Shown here: positions 1 to 8,939 of the stretch, piece by piece
How positions within the stretch are numbered: the first letter of the stretch is position 1
Layout: every line of letters starts with the position of its first letter
Source: Bacteroidales bacterium UBA4772
GTDB lineage: Bacteria; Bacteroidota; Bacteroidia; Bacteroidales; VadinHA17
Direction: 5' to 3'
DNA: 51,541 nt
NCBI GenBank assembly: GCA_002403305.1
Contig: DHHM01000019.1
Location: forward strand, 38,661-90,201
Translations under genes and position numbers: made by a program
Notes under the pieces: model-generated
Seen by the model: only the letters and a program-made list of their open reading frames with translations
Database searches by the model: none
What the model was told of the DNA's origin: nothing

Positions 1-4
1 GCAG

Positions 5-52
5 ATGCCCGCAGGAGCCAGGTCATCCTCCGGATGCCCGCAGGAGCCAGGT
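5..52. repeat. Short direct repeat at the left edge
   Basis: The 19-base string ATGCCCGCAGGAGCCAGGT occurs at 5-23 and again at 34-52, separated by 10 bases, so the period is 29 bp. The array may continue beyond the window edge. No hairpin was seen. It lies just upstream of the esterase gene. Confidence 0.7.
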
Positions 53-94
53 GGCAGATAAATATTAGGAACCCGGATAAACGGAGAGACACAG

Positions 95-1075
95 ATGATA
101 AAAGGATTGTACACCTCGATTACCAAACCGGTAATATCTCTGTTTCTGAAGGCGATGTCGTGGATCGGCCGGAAACTCTCTCCGGGAACGTACGGCACCT
201 GCCACAGGGCCTCATTGTTTCATGACGGTCTGGAACGAACATTCATGCTGTATGTTCCGTCAACATATGACAGATCTGTTCCGATGCCGCTGGTGATTGC
301 CCTTCATGGCAGGGGAGTGGACGGGGAGGGCATGATACTGGTCACGCGCAAGGGTTTTGACAGGCTGGCTGAACGGGATGGGTTCCTGGTGGCTTACCCC
401 GACGGAATAGGGCTTGCCTGGAACGACGGCAGGAGAGATCAGGAGGCTGACGACCGTGCTCACAGGGAAAATATTGACGATGTGGGCTTTATCGATGCGC
501 TGACAGATATGATTGTAAGAGATTACAATGCAGATCCACGCCGTGTTTATGTCACCGGCATATCCAACGGGGCGATAATGTCATACCGCCTGGCATGCGA
601 GTTATCTAACAGGATTGCAGCCATAGCTCCCGTCGACGGAAATATTCCACTGCTCTTTATCGACGACTGCATGCCTTCCAGGCATATCCCGGTGCTGGCC
701 ATCAACAATGTGGATGACCCCGTGGTGCCGTTTGAAGGAGGCGAGATTTACGGGCACTTCGGCAGGGAGATGCTGGGGAGGGTGTTGTCAGTGGATCAGT
801 CCATAGAGTACTGGGTGAAAAAGAACGGCTGTTCCCCCGTACCTGTTGTCACTGAAGAGCCCGACAGGGATCCCGCCGACGGAACAAGAGTGACCCGAAA
901 AGTTTATGTCAATGAGGATGACGGTACCGAGGTGATCCTTTACGTTGTGGATGGTGGAGGGCACACCTGGCCGGGCGGGCTTCAGTACCTGCCCACACGC
1001 GTCATAGGAAAGACCAGCAGGGATATCGACGCCAGTGAAGTCATCTGGTCGTTCTTTAAGAAACAGAAGCTGTAA
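95..1075 (+). CDS. PHB-depolymerase/feruloyl-esterase-like alpha/beta hydrolase
   Basis: A 326-residue serine hydrolase of the LpqC/polyhydroxybutyrate-depolymerase type, a group that cleaves carboxylic esters of polymers or plant phenolics. Visible features are the oxyanion-hole strand ending ALHGRG near residue 68, the nucleophile elbow GISNG (GxSxG, Ser near residue 155), and the late histidine in GGGHTWPGG, the usual family signature near the C-terminus. An acidic residue in NVDDPVVPF is a plausible third triad member. The N-terminus (MIKGLYTSITKPVISLF) is hydrophobic and may be a signal or anchor sequence, but no clear cleavage site is seen. The ATG at 95 is the first in frame and is preceded by GGAGAGACACAG, a usable ribosome-binding site. 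The gene is apparently monocistronic. The family is confident; the natural substrate is unknown. Confidence 0.8.
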   Translation: MIKGLYTSITKPVISLFLKAMSWIGRKLSPGTYGTCHRASLFHDGLERTFMLYVPSTYDRSVPMPLVIALHGRGVDGEGMILVTRKGFDRLAERDGFLVAYPDGIGLAWNDGRRDQEADDRAHRENIDDVGFIDALTDMIVRDYNADPRRVYVTGISNGAIMSYRLACELSNRIAAIAPVDGNIPLLFIDDCMPSRHIPVLAINNVDDPVVPFEGGEIYGHFGREMLGRVLSVDQSIEYWVKKNGCSPVPVVTEEPDRDPADGTRVTRKVYVNEDDGTEVILYVVDGGGHTWPGGLQYLPTRVIGKTSRDIDASEVIWSFFKKQKL

Positions 1076-1076
1076 C

Positions 1077-1340
1077 AAAGATCTTTCACCGGACAAGGCT
1101 TCACACCAGTTCCGTCTGTTGAAAGCTATTGCAGCCGGAGACGGTGTGGCGCAGCCTACTGCCGGCAGTTTTATCTCAGGCAACGATCTTACAAGCGCCA
1201 GCTCAGTGTCGGCCTCCCTGAAGGCTCTGGCCGACAAGGAGATGATAGTGTATGACAGGGAGCGATGGCATGTCTATGATGTCTTCTTCTCGCGCTGGCC
1301 CGAGTATTACTACAGCGAAGGGCGGGGACAGGGGGTCTGA
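1077..1340 (+). pseudogene. C-terminal stump of an AAA-type ATPase
   Basis: Directly after the esterase stop, an open frame encodes about 85 residues with no start of its own; the only upstream ATG in frame lies inside the esterase gene. The sequence contains QFRLLKAIAAGDGVAQPT, SVSASLKALADKEMI and a tail WHVYDVFFSRW. These match the winged-helix C-terminus of the archaeal-type AAA ATPases that are common in Bacteroidota, where SxSLKALxxK(E/D)xI and YDVFFxRW recur. The Walker-bearing N-terminal two thirds are missing. I infer a decayed gene remnant. It is followed by roughly 245 bases in which nothing beyond the aconitase upstream region was seen. Confidence 0.6.
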
Positions 1341-1586
1341 GAGAGAGCCACGAAGAGACAGGAGAGGTTTTGATAAAAAAATAAGGAACGGGATTGGAAG
1401 TCTTAGCTGTGACATACTTACTCCTGATCAGCCTTGCAAAGTGTCCGGTGACATGAATAAACAATGGGAAAACTCCTGAAAAACTAGTAATTTTAGGTGT
1501 CTGACCTGCAGACTTATTTTTCAGGATCAGACAACCAATTTATACAGGCATTGTTTTACAGATATCAGATAACAAAATTCTCTCAG

Positions 1587-3857
1587 ATGATTCTCAATCC
1601 TGAACTTATAAGATCATATTACCAGAGACTGCCTCACCTAATTGCCGGTATAAGGGAGAATCTTGGAAGGCCGCTTACACTGAGTGAGAAGGTGCTCTAT
1701 GCTCATCTCTGTGACAGCAGCATTTTAAGATCCTGTAGACGTGGTGTCGATTACGCGGAGTTTGCCCCTGACAGGGTCGCGATGCAGGATGCTACAGCAC
1801 AGATGGCTTTGCTGCAGTTCCTGATGGCCGGTAAAGATAGTTCAGCCGTGCCCGCCTCAGTACACTGTGATCATCTCATAATGGCCAGAGACGGTTCTGA
1901 GGGTGATCTCACGACCGCAAATGTAACCAACAGGGAGGTGTATGACTTCCTGAGTTCAATGTGCGATAAATATGACATTGATTTCTGGAATCCGGGTGCT
2001 GGCATCATCCACCAGATAATACTTGAGAATTATGCCTTCCCCGGAGGTATGATGATTGGGACCGATTCGCACACTGTCAACGCGGGCGGACTGGGAATGA
2101 TGGCGATAGGTGTCGGCGGAGCCGATGCGGTCGATGTAATGTCAGGCATGAACTGGGAGTTGAAATTACCAGGCCTGATAGGGGTAAAACTCACCGGGAA
2201 GATAAATGGGTGGACCTCGGCCAAGGATATTATCCTCAGGATCGCGGGTCTGCTGACAGTTAAAGGGGGAACAGGAAGTATCATTGAATACTTTGGAGAG
2301 GGAGCAGAGTCTCTTTCCTGCACCGGCAAGGCAACTATCTGTAACATGGGCGCCGAGGTGGGAGCCACCACTTCGGTATTCGGTTACGACCAGGCAATGT
2401 CACGCTATCTTAAAGCGACAGGCCGCAGTGAGATATCACTCCTCGCACAGGGACTGAAAGAGCATCTTACGGCAGATCCCGATGTCTATGCCCACCCCGG
2501 GAAATACTTCGATCAGCTCATAGAGATAAATCTGTCTGAGCTTGAACCCTATATTAACGGGCCATTCACACCTGACCTTGCCACTCCCATCTCAGAGATG
2601 AAGAAGATTGCCGTACAGAACGGCTGGCCTCTTAAGATCGATGTGGGTCTTATCGGATCATGTACAAACTCTTCATATGAGGATATCTCCCGGGCTGCTT
2701 CCGTGGCAGCCGATGCCCTGAAGAAAGACCTTGCAGCAAAGTCGCAGTTCACAATCACCCCCGGCTCCGAACAGATACGTGCTCTTGCTGAAAGAGACGG
2801 CTATCTCGAGATATTTGAGAAATTCGGGAGTAAGGTATTTGCCAATGCATGCGGCCCTTGTATCGGACAATGGGATCGTGAGGGCGCTGACAGAGAAGAG
2901 GTTAACACTGTAGTGCATTCATTCAACAGGAATTTTGCAAAAAGGAATGACGGAAATCCCAATACGCATGCTTTTGTGGCTTCACCTGAAATTACGACAG
3001 CTCTGGTCATTGCAGGTGATCTCACATTCAATCCGGTCACTGACTCTCTCACTAATAGTGACGGGGAAAAGGTAAAACTGGCAGAGCCTTCCGGATTTGA
3101 CCTTCCTCCGGATGGATTCGTGAATATTGAGACCGGATTGCAGAAACCATCGAGGAATAAGGACGAAGTAACTGTCAGGATAGATCCCGCATCTGAAAGA
3201 CTGCAGGCTCTCACGCCTTTTCCTGCCTGGGACGGTAAAGATTTTAAGGGATTGCCCCTGCTTATGAAGGTGAAGGGGAAGTGCACCACTGACCATATCT
3301 CAATGGCTGGATTCTGGCTCAAATACCGCGGTCATCTCAATAATATATCGGATAACTACATGATCGGTGCGGTGAACGCTTTTAACGAAAAGACAAACAG
3401 TATCCTGAACCAGGTTACTGGCACATATGAGCCGGTCCCCCGGGTAGCACGATTCTATAAATCTGAAGGGACAGGCTCTGTTGTGGTCGGCGAGGAAAAC
3501 TTCGGAGAGGGTTCTTCACGTGAACATGCGGCCATGGAGCCACGTTTCCTGAACGTAAAGGCAGTTCTTGTCAAGTCATTCGCGAGAATACATGAGACCA
3601 ATCTTAAGAAACAGGGGTTACTGGCACTTACTTTCTCTGACAAGGCAGATTACAACAGGATACTCGAAAGCGATAAAATAGATATTGTGGGACTTAAGGA
3701 GCTGGCCCAGGGGAAGCCGATAAAGCTGATCCTGAACCATGCCGGAGGAGATAAGGAGACGATATATGCAAACCATTCATACAATGATACGCAGATTGAA
3801 TGGTTCAGGGCAGGCAGTGCGCTGAACCTCATAAGCAGGAAGAACAGGAAGAAATAA
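1587..3857 (+). CDS. acnA: Aconitate hydratase
   Basis: Isomerises citrate to isocitrate in the cytoplasm using a [4Fe-4S] cluster. The 756-residue product has the mitochondrial-type aconitase layout: SVHCDHLI, GTDSHTVNAGGLG, the cluster cysteine in GSCTNSSYED, the CxxC pair in NACGPCIGQWD, and the swivelling domain 4 signature GEGSSREHAAMEP with SFARIHETNLKKQG. The chosen ATG at 1587 gives a start (MILNPELIRSYYQRLP) that matches the family; a GTG at 1497 would add 30 residues unlike aconitases. First gene of acn-icd-gltA; its TAA overlaps the icd ATG (TAATG), so translational coupling is likely. A mitochondrial-like aconitase in this gene order is known from Bacteroides, where it supplies 2-oxoglutarate for glutamate synthesis. 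Confidence 0.95.
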   Translation: MILNPELIRSYYQRLPHLIAGIRENLGRPLTLSEKVLYAHLCDSSILRSCRRGVDYAEFAPDRVAMQDATAQMALLQFLMAGKDSSAVPASVHCDHLIMARDGSEGDLTTANVTNREVYDFLSSMCDKYDIDFWNPGAGIIHQIILENYAFPGGMMIGTDSHTVNAGGLGMMAIGVGGADAVDVMSGMNWELKLPGLIGVKLTGKINGWTSAKDIILRIAGLLTVKGGTGSIIEYFGEGAESLSCTGKATICNMGAEVGATTSVFGYDQAMSRYLKATGRSEISLLAQGLKEHLTADPDVYAHPGKYFDQLIEINLSELEPYINGPFTPDLATPISEMKKIAVQNGWPLKIDVGLIGSCTNSSYEDISRAASVAADALKKDLAAKSQFTITPGSEQIRALAERDGYLEIFEKFGSKVFANACGPCIGQWDREGADREEVNTVVHSFNRNFAKRNDGNPNTHAFVASPEITTALVIAGDLTFNPVTDSLTNSDGEKVKLAEPSGFDLPPDGFVNIETGLQKPSRNKDEVTVRIDPASERLQALTPFPAWDGKDFKGLPLLMKVKGKCTTDHISMAGFWLKYRGHLNNISDNYMIGAVNAFNEKTNSILNQVTGTYEPVPRVARFYKSEGTGSVVVGEENFGEGSSREHAAMEPRFLNVKAVLVKSFARIHETNLKKQGLLALTFSDKADYNRILESDKIDIVGLKELAQGKPIKLILNHAGGDKETIYANHSYNDTQIEWFRAGSALNLISRKNRKK

Positions 3858-5125
3858 TGCATATGGCTGAAAAGATCAAATACGAGGATGGCAGATTAAT
3901 TGTGCCCGATAATCCGGTAATTCCATTTATTGAAGGCGATGGAACGGGAAGAGACATCTGGAGAGCATCTGTAAGAGTTTTCAATGCCGCTGTAGCAAAA
4001 GCCTATGATGGCAGGAGAGAGGTCGAATGGAAAGAGGTACTTGCCGGGGAGAAGGCATTTAATCTCACTGGTGACTGGCTGCCCGATGAAACGGTTGCCG
4101 TATTCAAGGAAAACCTTATTGGCATTAAAGGTCCACTCACCACACCGGTAGGAGGAGGTATGAGATCGATAAATGTAGCCCTTCGGCAGAAACTCGACCT
4201 TTATGCCTGCTATAGGCCGATAAGATACTTCACTGGGGTCCCGAGCCCGGTCAGAAAGCCTGAGAATGTCAAAATGCACATCTTCAGGGAAAACACTGAG
4301 GATATATATGCCGGTATCGAATTCATGAACGGTACTCCTGAAGCCGATAAGATCAAGAAATTTCTGACAGAAGAGATGGGTGTAAAATCGATAAGGTTTC
4401 CTGAAACGTCATCCATCGGTATAAAACCAGTTTCTGAAGAGGGTTCGGAGAGGCTCATAAGACAGGCTATCCTTTTCGCCATAAAGAGAAAGCTGCCATC
4501 AGTGACTCTGGTACACAAGGGGAATATTATGAAGTATACTGAAGGGGCATTCATGAAATGGGGTTATGCCCTTGCCGAAAGGGAGTTCGGCGATAAAGTA
4601 TTCACGTGGAACCAGCACAGGAAGCTATCAGACGAGAAGGGCAAGAAGGTGGCAGACGAGGCCCTGAAGAGTGCTGAACAGGCAGGGAGGATCATCATCA
4701 AAGATGTGATTGCCGATGCATTTCTGCAACAGATACTTACAAGACCCGCAGAATACTCTGTCATTGCCACCTTGAATCTTAACGGTGATTATATCTCTGA
4801 TGCCCTTGCAGCAATTGTGGGAGGAATAGGCATTGCACCGGGGGCTAATATCAATTATGAAACAGGCCATGCCATTTTCGAGGCAACACACGGCACAGCA
4901 CCGAAATATGCCGATCAGGATAAAGTAAACCCGGGTTCGGTGGTCCTTTCCGGAGCACTTATGTTTGAATTTATCGGATGGGATGAGGTGGCACACAGGA
5001 TCTATGACGGACTGGAAAAAACCATTCAGAATAAAATGGTAACTTACGATTTTCACAGGCTGATGGAGAATGCTACACTCCTCAAGACCTCTGAGTTTGC
5101 TGATACAATAATATCTAACATCTGA
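3857..5125 (+). CDS. icd: Isocitrate dehydrogenase (NADP-dependent)
   Basis: Oxidatively decarboxylates isocitrate to 2-oxoglutarate. The 422-residue protein follows the E. coli Icd template throughout: IEGDGTGRDIW, the substrate-binding serine in RSINVALRQ (the residue phosphorylated in E. coli Icd), FRENTEDIYAGIEF, LNGDYISDALAA and FEATHGTAPKYADQDKVNPG. The Lys-Tyr after HGTAP, and Tyr/Arg in TYDFHRL, are the residues that select NADP over NAD. The start is the ATG that overlaps the aconitase stop; a longer frame from 3800 would run through the end of acnA and is rejected. A second ATG lies two codons downstream. Followed after 19 bases by citrate synthase in the same operon. Confidence 0.95.
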   Translation: MHMAEKIKYEDGRLIVPDNPVIPFIEGDGTGRDIWRASVRVFNAAVAKAYDGRREVEWKEVLAGEKAFNLTGDWLPDETVAVFKENLIGIKGPLTTPVGGGMRSINVALRQKLDLYACYRPIRYFTGVPSPVRKPENVKMHIFRENTEDIYAGIEFMNGTPEADKIKKFLTEEMGVKSIRFPETSSIGIKPVSEEGSERLIRQAILFAIKRKLPSVTLVHKGNIMKYTEGAFMKWGYALAEREFGDKVFTWNQHRKLSDEKGKKVADEALKSAEQAGRIIIKDVIADAFLQQILTRPAEYSVIATLNLNGDYISDALAAIVGGIGIAPGANINYETGHAIFEATHGTAPKYADQDKVNPGSVVLSGALMFEFIGWDEVAHRIYDGLEKTIQNKMVTYDFHRLMENATLLKTSEFADTIISNI

Positions 5126-5144
5126 ACCGCAATCCATAAACGTA

Positions 5145-6521
5145 ATGAAAATGGAAATCAATGAATTAATAGCACATCTGGAACCGTCGGTTAGAAAATC
5201 ATTTGATATCGACAGTGAATTGTATGAGAAGTATGATGTAAAACGCGGGCTCCGTAACGCAGACGGATCGGGTGTGCTTGTGGGTCTTACAAATGTCGGA
5301 CTGGTGATCGGTTATGATAAGGTTGACGGCAAGGTTGTTCCTGTCCCGGGAAGGCTGCTTTACAGAGGGATTGATATTGACGACATTGTGGCCGGATTCC
5401 AGAAAGACAACAGGCACGGTTTTGATGAGACTGTTTTTCTGCTTCTGACTGGCTTTTTGCCTGACGCTGCGGAGCTGAAGATGTTCTCCGGGCATATGGC
5501 TTCCCTGCGAGCACTTCCCGATGATTTTACCAAAGACATGATACTCTCGATGAAAGGCAAGAATGTGCTGAATATCCTTGCGAGGTCAGTGCTGGGGTTG
5601 TACACTCTTGATGATAAGCCTGACAGCATTGCCCTCGATCACATGATAAAGCAGTCAATGAATATCATTGCCAAGTTCCCTACCATTGTCGCATATTCAT
5701 ACCAGGCCCTGAGACATCTGTTCAAGGGGAAGACTATGTCTATACGGCATCCTCAGCCTGAATTGACCACGGCCGAGAATTTTCTGTACCTGATTAAAGG
5801 TGAATATAACGGTTTTTCAAAACTTGAGGCTGATCTACTTGACCTGATGCTGGTTCTTCATGCTGAACACGGGGGCGGCAATAATTCCACTTTCACGATG
5901 AGAGTGACCAGCTCTTCCGAAACCGATATCTACTCTGCAGTAACCTCCGCTATCGGTTCACTAAAAGGGCCACTGCATGGCGGAGCCAATGTCAGGGTCC
6001 TTGACATGATGGAAGACCTGAAAGCAAACGTAAAGGACTGGAAGGATGAAGATGAGGTGGCAGAATATCTTCTGAAGATTCTTAATAAAAAGGCACATGA
6101 TTTTTCAGGGAAAATTTACGGAGTCGGACATGCTGTATACACTATCTCTGATCCCAGGGCAGGAATCCTGAAAGCAAAAGCGAGAGAACTGGCAACAGAA
6201 AAAGGCCGGCTTGATGAATTTGAGCTCTATTCACTTGTTGAGAGGCTCACTCCTGAAGTATTCAGAGTGTTTAAAGGAGAAAAAACAACCAAGGTAATTT
6301 CCATTAATGTCGATTTCTATTCCGGCTTTGTATATTCATGTCTTGATATTTCAAAGGAGCTTTATACCCCCCTGTTTGCTATCGGGAGAATATCAGGATG
6401 GTGCACCCACCGGATCGAGGAGCTTACATTTTCCGGGAAAAGGATTATTCGTCCCGCTTTCAGGAACGTATACGGGAAACATGAATATATCCCTCTGGCA
6501 GACCGTCATACAGCTATCTGA
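5145..6521 (+). CDS. gltA: Citrate synthase
   Basis: Condenses acetyl-CoA with oxaloacetate to citrate, the entry step for the two preceding enzymes. The 458-residue protein carries the family's catalytic stretches: the first histidine in LHAEHGGGNNST, the second in GPLHGGAN, GVGHAVYTISDPRA, and the catalytic aspartate in NVDFYSGFVY. The length is slightly above that of type II enzymes, with an N-terminal extension of about 40 residues (LEPSVRKSFDIDSELYE). The start ATG at 5145 has only a weak upstream purine run; a second Met two codons on is possible. Last gene of acn-icd-gltA. No obvious hairpin terminator was seen immediately downstream. Confidence 0.95.
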   Translation: MKMEINELIAHLEPSVRKSFDIDSELYEKYDVKRGLRNADGSGVLVGLTNVGLVIGYDKVDGKVVPVPGRLLYRGIDIDDIVAGFQKDNRHGFDETVFLLLTGFLPDAAELKMFSGHMASLRALPDDFTKDMILSMKGKNVLNILARSVLGLYTLDDKPDSIALDHMIKQSMNIIAKFPTIVAYSYQALRHLFKGKTMSIRHPQPELTTAENFLYLIKGEYNGFSKLEADLLDLMLVLHAEHGGGNNSTFTMRVTSSSETDIYSAVTSAIGSLKGPLHGGANVRVLDMMEDLKANVKDWKDEDEVAEYLLKILNKKAHDFSGKIYGVGHAVYTISDPRAGILKAKARELATEKGRLDEFELYSLVERLTPEVFRVFKGEKTTKVISINVDFYSGFVYSCLDISKELYTPLFAIGRISGWCTHRIEELTFSGKRIIRPAFRNVYGKHEYIPLADRHTAI

Positions 6522-6659
6522 CAACCTGAAACGATAAAGACTCTTCCCGGCAGGTAAATAATTGCATTGACTGTCCCTGAATACGGCTTAGTAATCTGAA
6601 TTGCGCTAAATTTGGCAGGCCCTTACGGCCAGTATCAACATCATATTCAGACCGGATAT

Positions 6660-6955
6660 ATACAGCGCTGAGTGTAGCATTCAGCCCTCCTTTTCTGGCC
6701 CTGACGATATCGAAGTCACCTGTATGCTTGGGACACCCAGTTATCGATCTCATCACCGTAGTTGCCTATTGAACGCGGAGGTGCATAGACGATACGCATA
6801 TCCCTGAAGACCTTATAGGTATGCATGATATACTGCTTCCCTTCATACATTGCGGTCACATCTGCTTCCTGGTCGCTGCTCTCTTCGGAGCGTTCTTTTG
6901 CCAGGAAGCCGGTCAGTAGGCGCCCGTGCGGAAATTTATGACGGGAAAGCTTCAT
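6660..6955 (-). pseudogene. Decayed S46 dipeptidyl-peptidase (DPP7/DPP11) fragment
   Basis: On the minus strand one frame reads TYKVFRDMRIVYAPPRSIGN then GDEIDNW and stops. A second frame continues as PKHTGDFDIVRA. Together they reconstitute the S46 hallmark, in which RxVYAPPxSIGxxGxDxDNWxWPxHTGDF surrounds the substrate-binding region. At the junction AACTGG-GTG-T-CCCAAG two bases are missing relative to DNWVWPKHTGDF, causing the frameshift. The upstream residues GFLAKERSEE appear joined to the AMYEGKQY segment without the intervening roughly 100 residues, and the protease triad regions are absent. This is a remnant, not a gene. The rest of 6522-7036 shows nothing else I can support. Confidence 0.75.
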
Positions 6956-7036
6956 GCAGTGATTTTATTTGAGTTATTTTACACGTGATAATTGCATACT
7001 GTGTCCTGTAGAACTGATCTGATGAGGAAGCATAAG

Positions 7037-8290
7037 ATGAAAAGAAAAAAGGCTGTCATGGTGGCCGCAATATTTGGCCTGGTAAGTGTTGTTGCCCTTC
7101 ACGCATCAGGATCTTCTGACCGGCCCGGGAAGGAGCCTGCATGGGTAAAGAATATCCCGGTGGAGAAGATCATAGAGTGGCGCCGTTATATTCACCAGAA
7201 CCCGGAGCTTTCGTATGAGGAACTGTTTACCTCGGAGTATGTCACGTCCGTTTTGGAGAGTTTCGGGAATATTGAGGTGATATGGCCCACCCCGACAAGT
7301 GTGGTAGGTATCCTGCGTGGAGGTAAGGCAGGCAGTACCGTAGCTTTCAGGGCAGATACGGATGCCCTGCCCGTGCCTGAGGAGACAGGGCTTCCTTTTG
7401 CCTCTGTCAATGAAGGAGTAAGCCATGCCTGCGGGCACGATGTGCACACTGCCATGCTTCTTGGTACAGCTGCAACGCTTTCATCGATGCAGAAACAGAT
7501 AAAAGGCACCGTCTGCTTTATCTTTCAGCATGCCGAGGAGCAGAGTCCCGGCGGAGCCCTCGATATCATTCAGACCGGTGTACTGGATGAGGTAAAGGCC
7601 TTTTTCGGCCTCCATATCGGTCCGGGCCAGGTGCCGGGTGCTGTCGGCATACTGCCCGACGGTCCTGCTTCAACAGCTTCCGACGGATTCTACCTGATAA
7701 TACAGGGCAAGGGATCGCACGGCTCCATGCCTCACCTGGGGATAGACCCGATAGTCACGGGCGCCGAGATCGTCACTGCGTTGCAGACGATCGTCTCACG
7801 CAACGTTACCCCCGGAGAGATGGCTGTCATCTCCGTTGGCAAATTCCAGTCGGGCAACGCACCGAACGTCATACCCGACAGGGCGCTGCTGGCCGGAACG
7901 GTGAGAACCATCTCGGAACCGACCCGGCACCTGCTGAAAGAACGCATCCGGACTGTTATCGACAATATAGCGCTGGCCCACGGTGCCACATACAGCCTGG
8001 AGTATACTTCGGGGTACCCGGCGATGCAGAATGATCCGGCGCTTAACAGCCTGGCCAGAGCCAGTGCCATAAAGATCCTTGGCAGCGGGATGGTCACGGA
8101 TGCGCCACGGATGACTGCCAGCGAAGATTTTGCACGTTACAGGAAGATAGCGCCATCCTGTTACTTTAACCTCAGTACAGGTCCGGGTGTGACCAACCAC
8201 CATCCGGCCTTCAATCCTGATGAAAGTTCACTCATCAACGGGGTGAAGGCAGAGGTGCAGATCATCCTCGATTACCTGGATCAGAATTAA
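7037..8290 (+). CDS. Secreted M20 family amidohydrolase/metallopeptidase
   Basis: A dinuclear metal hydrolase of the M20D group (hippurate/IAA-amino-acid/N-acyl-amino-acid amidohydrolases) with a signal peptide, so it probably acts in the periplasm. The chosen ATG at 7037 follows GAGGAAGCATAAG, a good ribosome-binding site, and gives MKRKKAVMVAAIFGLVSVVA with a cleavage site near LHAS; earlier ATGs at 6992 and 7022 are possible. Metal and active-site motifs are RADTDALPVPEETGLPF, ACGHDVHTAMLLG, and the Glu-Glu pair in FQHAEEQSPGG. A dimerisation-domain stretch (GSHGSMPHLGIDPI) and a late MTASEDFARY with NHHPAFN complete the family order. 418 residues is normal length. Monocistronic by context; the substrate cannot be told. 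Confidence 0.88.
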   Translation: MKRKKAVMVAAIFGLVSVVALHASGSSDRPGKEPAWVKNIPVEKIIEWRRYIHQNPELSYEELFTSEYVTSVLESFGNIEVIWPTPTSVVGILRGGKAGSTVAFRADTDALPVPEETGLPFASVNEGVSHACGHDVHTAMLLGTAATLSSMQKQIKGTVCFIFQHAEEQSPGGALDIIQTGVLDEVKAFFGLHIGPGQVPGAVGILPDGPASTASDGFYLIIQGKGSHGSMPHLGIDPIVTGAEIVTALQTIVSRNVTPGEMAVISVGKFQSGNAPNVIPDRALLAGTVRTISEPTRHLLKERIRTVIDNIALAHGATYSLEYTSGYPAMQNDPALNSLARASAIKILGSGMVTDAPRMTASEDFARYRKIAPSCYFNLSTGPGVTNHHPAFNPDESSLINGVKAEVQIILDYLDQN

Positions 8291-8334
8291 GTGTCTGTAA
8301 AGTAGAAAGTTTGTAAAGTCGTAATCAGGCGACA

Positions 8335-8452
8335 GCTTACCTCCTCCTCCGTCGGCGGCTCAAACTGCTGACTGTGGACAGAAGAGTGCTTCCAGCCGCC
8401 GTAGCCTTGGCGAAGGTGGCCGACTGCCGACTGTGGACTGAAGAGTGCCTAT
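8335..8452. repeat. GACTG-rich dispersed intergenic repeat
   Basis: Two near-identical 23-base copies, centred on GACTGTGGACTGAAGAGTGC, lie at 8368-8390 and 8427-8449, with CCGTAGCCTTGGCGAAGG between them. Related strings recur at about 30419-30460, 35789-35805 and 36880-37020. The second copy reaches the 3' end of the phosphatase-like gene on the other strand. Confidence 0.6.
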
Positions 8453-8772
8453 TGTGCCAGGTGCGGATCGACCTTTTCCCTGAGCAGGTCAACCAGCTCG
8501 GGCTCCATGTAGTAGAAGAAATCGGGTATGTCGAGGACGATAAGCTTCTTGCTCAGATCTATGTCCGGGAACTTCTCAGTGATGAAGGCCCGGTGCATGT
8601 TCTCCATCACAAAGACTTTGTCAGCCCATTTCAGCAGCTCAGCGGTGACCTGGTTGGGGGCGGTGGGGGCGATGCCTGCAGACCTCACCCTGTAGTCGGG
8701 GTTTGCACCGTAGACGGTCTCTGCCGTGCAGCTGCGCATCCTGTTTACCGTGCAGATGAAGAGGAGATTCAT
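8449..8772 (-). CDS. Low-molecular-weight protein-tyrosine-phosphatase-like protein
   Basis: A 107-residue protein that begins MNLLFICTVNRMRSCTAE. The CX5R(S) loop (CTVNRMRS, Cys7 to Arg13) is the phosphate-binding signature of low-molecular-weight tyrosine phosphatases and arsenate-reductase relatives, placed at the usual N-terminal position. The loop is followed by SAGIAP, the typical second-strand motif (RSAG). The family's distal Asp-Pro (DPY/F) is replaced by DIPDFFYYM, with Asp-Ile-Pro-Asp as a candidate general acid. The protein is shorter than the usual 140-160 residues, so it is the compact form often seen alone in Bacteroidota. The 167 bases upstream (8773-8939) contain a 34-codon plus-strand frame I could not identify. 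Confidence 0.7.
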   Translation of the reverse strand: MNLLFICTVNRMRSCTAETVYGANPDYRVRSAGIAPTAPNQVTAELLKWADKVFVMENMHRAFITEKFPDIDLSKKLIVLDIPDFFYYMEPELVDLLREKVDPHLAQ

Positions 8773-8939
8773 CGTTGATGATCAATACTTTAGCGTAAAT
8801 ATATGAAATTATTCGGAAAAACCCTCAAAGGTGATGACATGGTTTCTGGTGCCATACGCTCAGCATCAGCCACAATGGTGTGGGAGGAGGATAACGGGCG
8901 GCCCTGAAGTTACTTTTGAGAAGCTATCTCCAGGGAGGG

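Noticed and set aside
1497..1586. GTG-initiated N-terminal extension of aconitase
   Set aside because: The additional 30 residues have no counterpart in aconitases; the family start aligns with the ATG at 1587.
8802..8906. Plus-strand 34-codon frame MKLFGKTLKGDD...
   Set aside because: Too short, no ribosome-binding site, no recognised family; left out as a gene.
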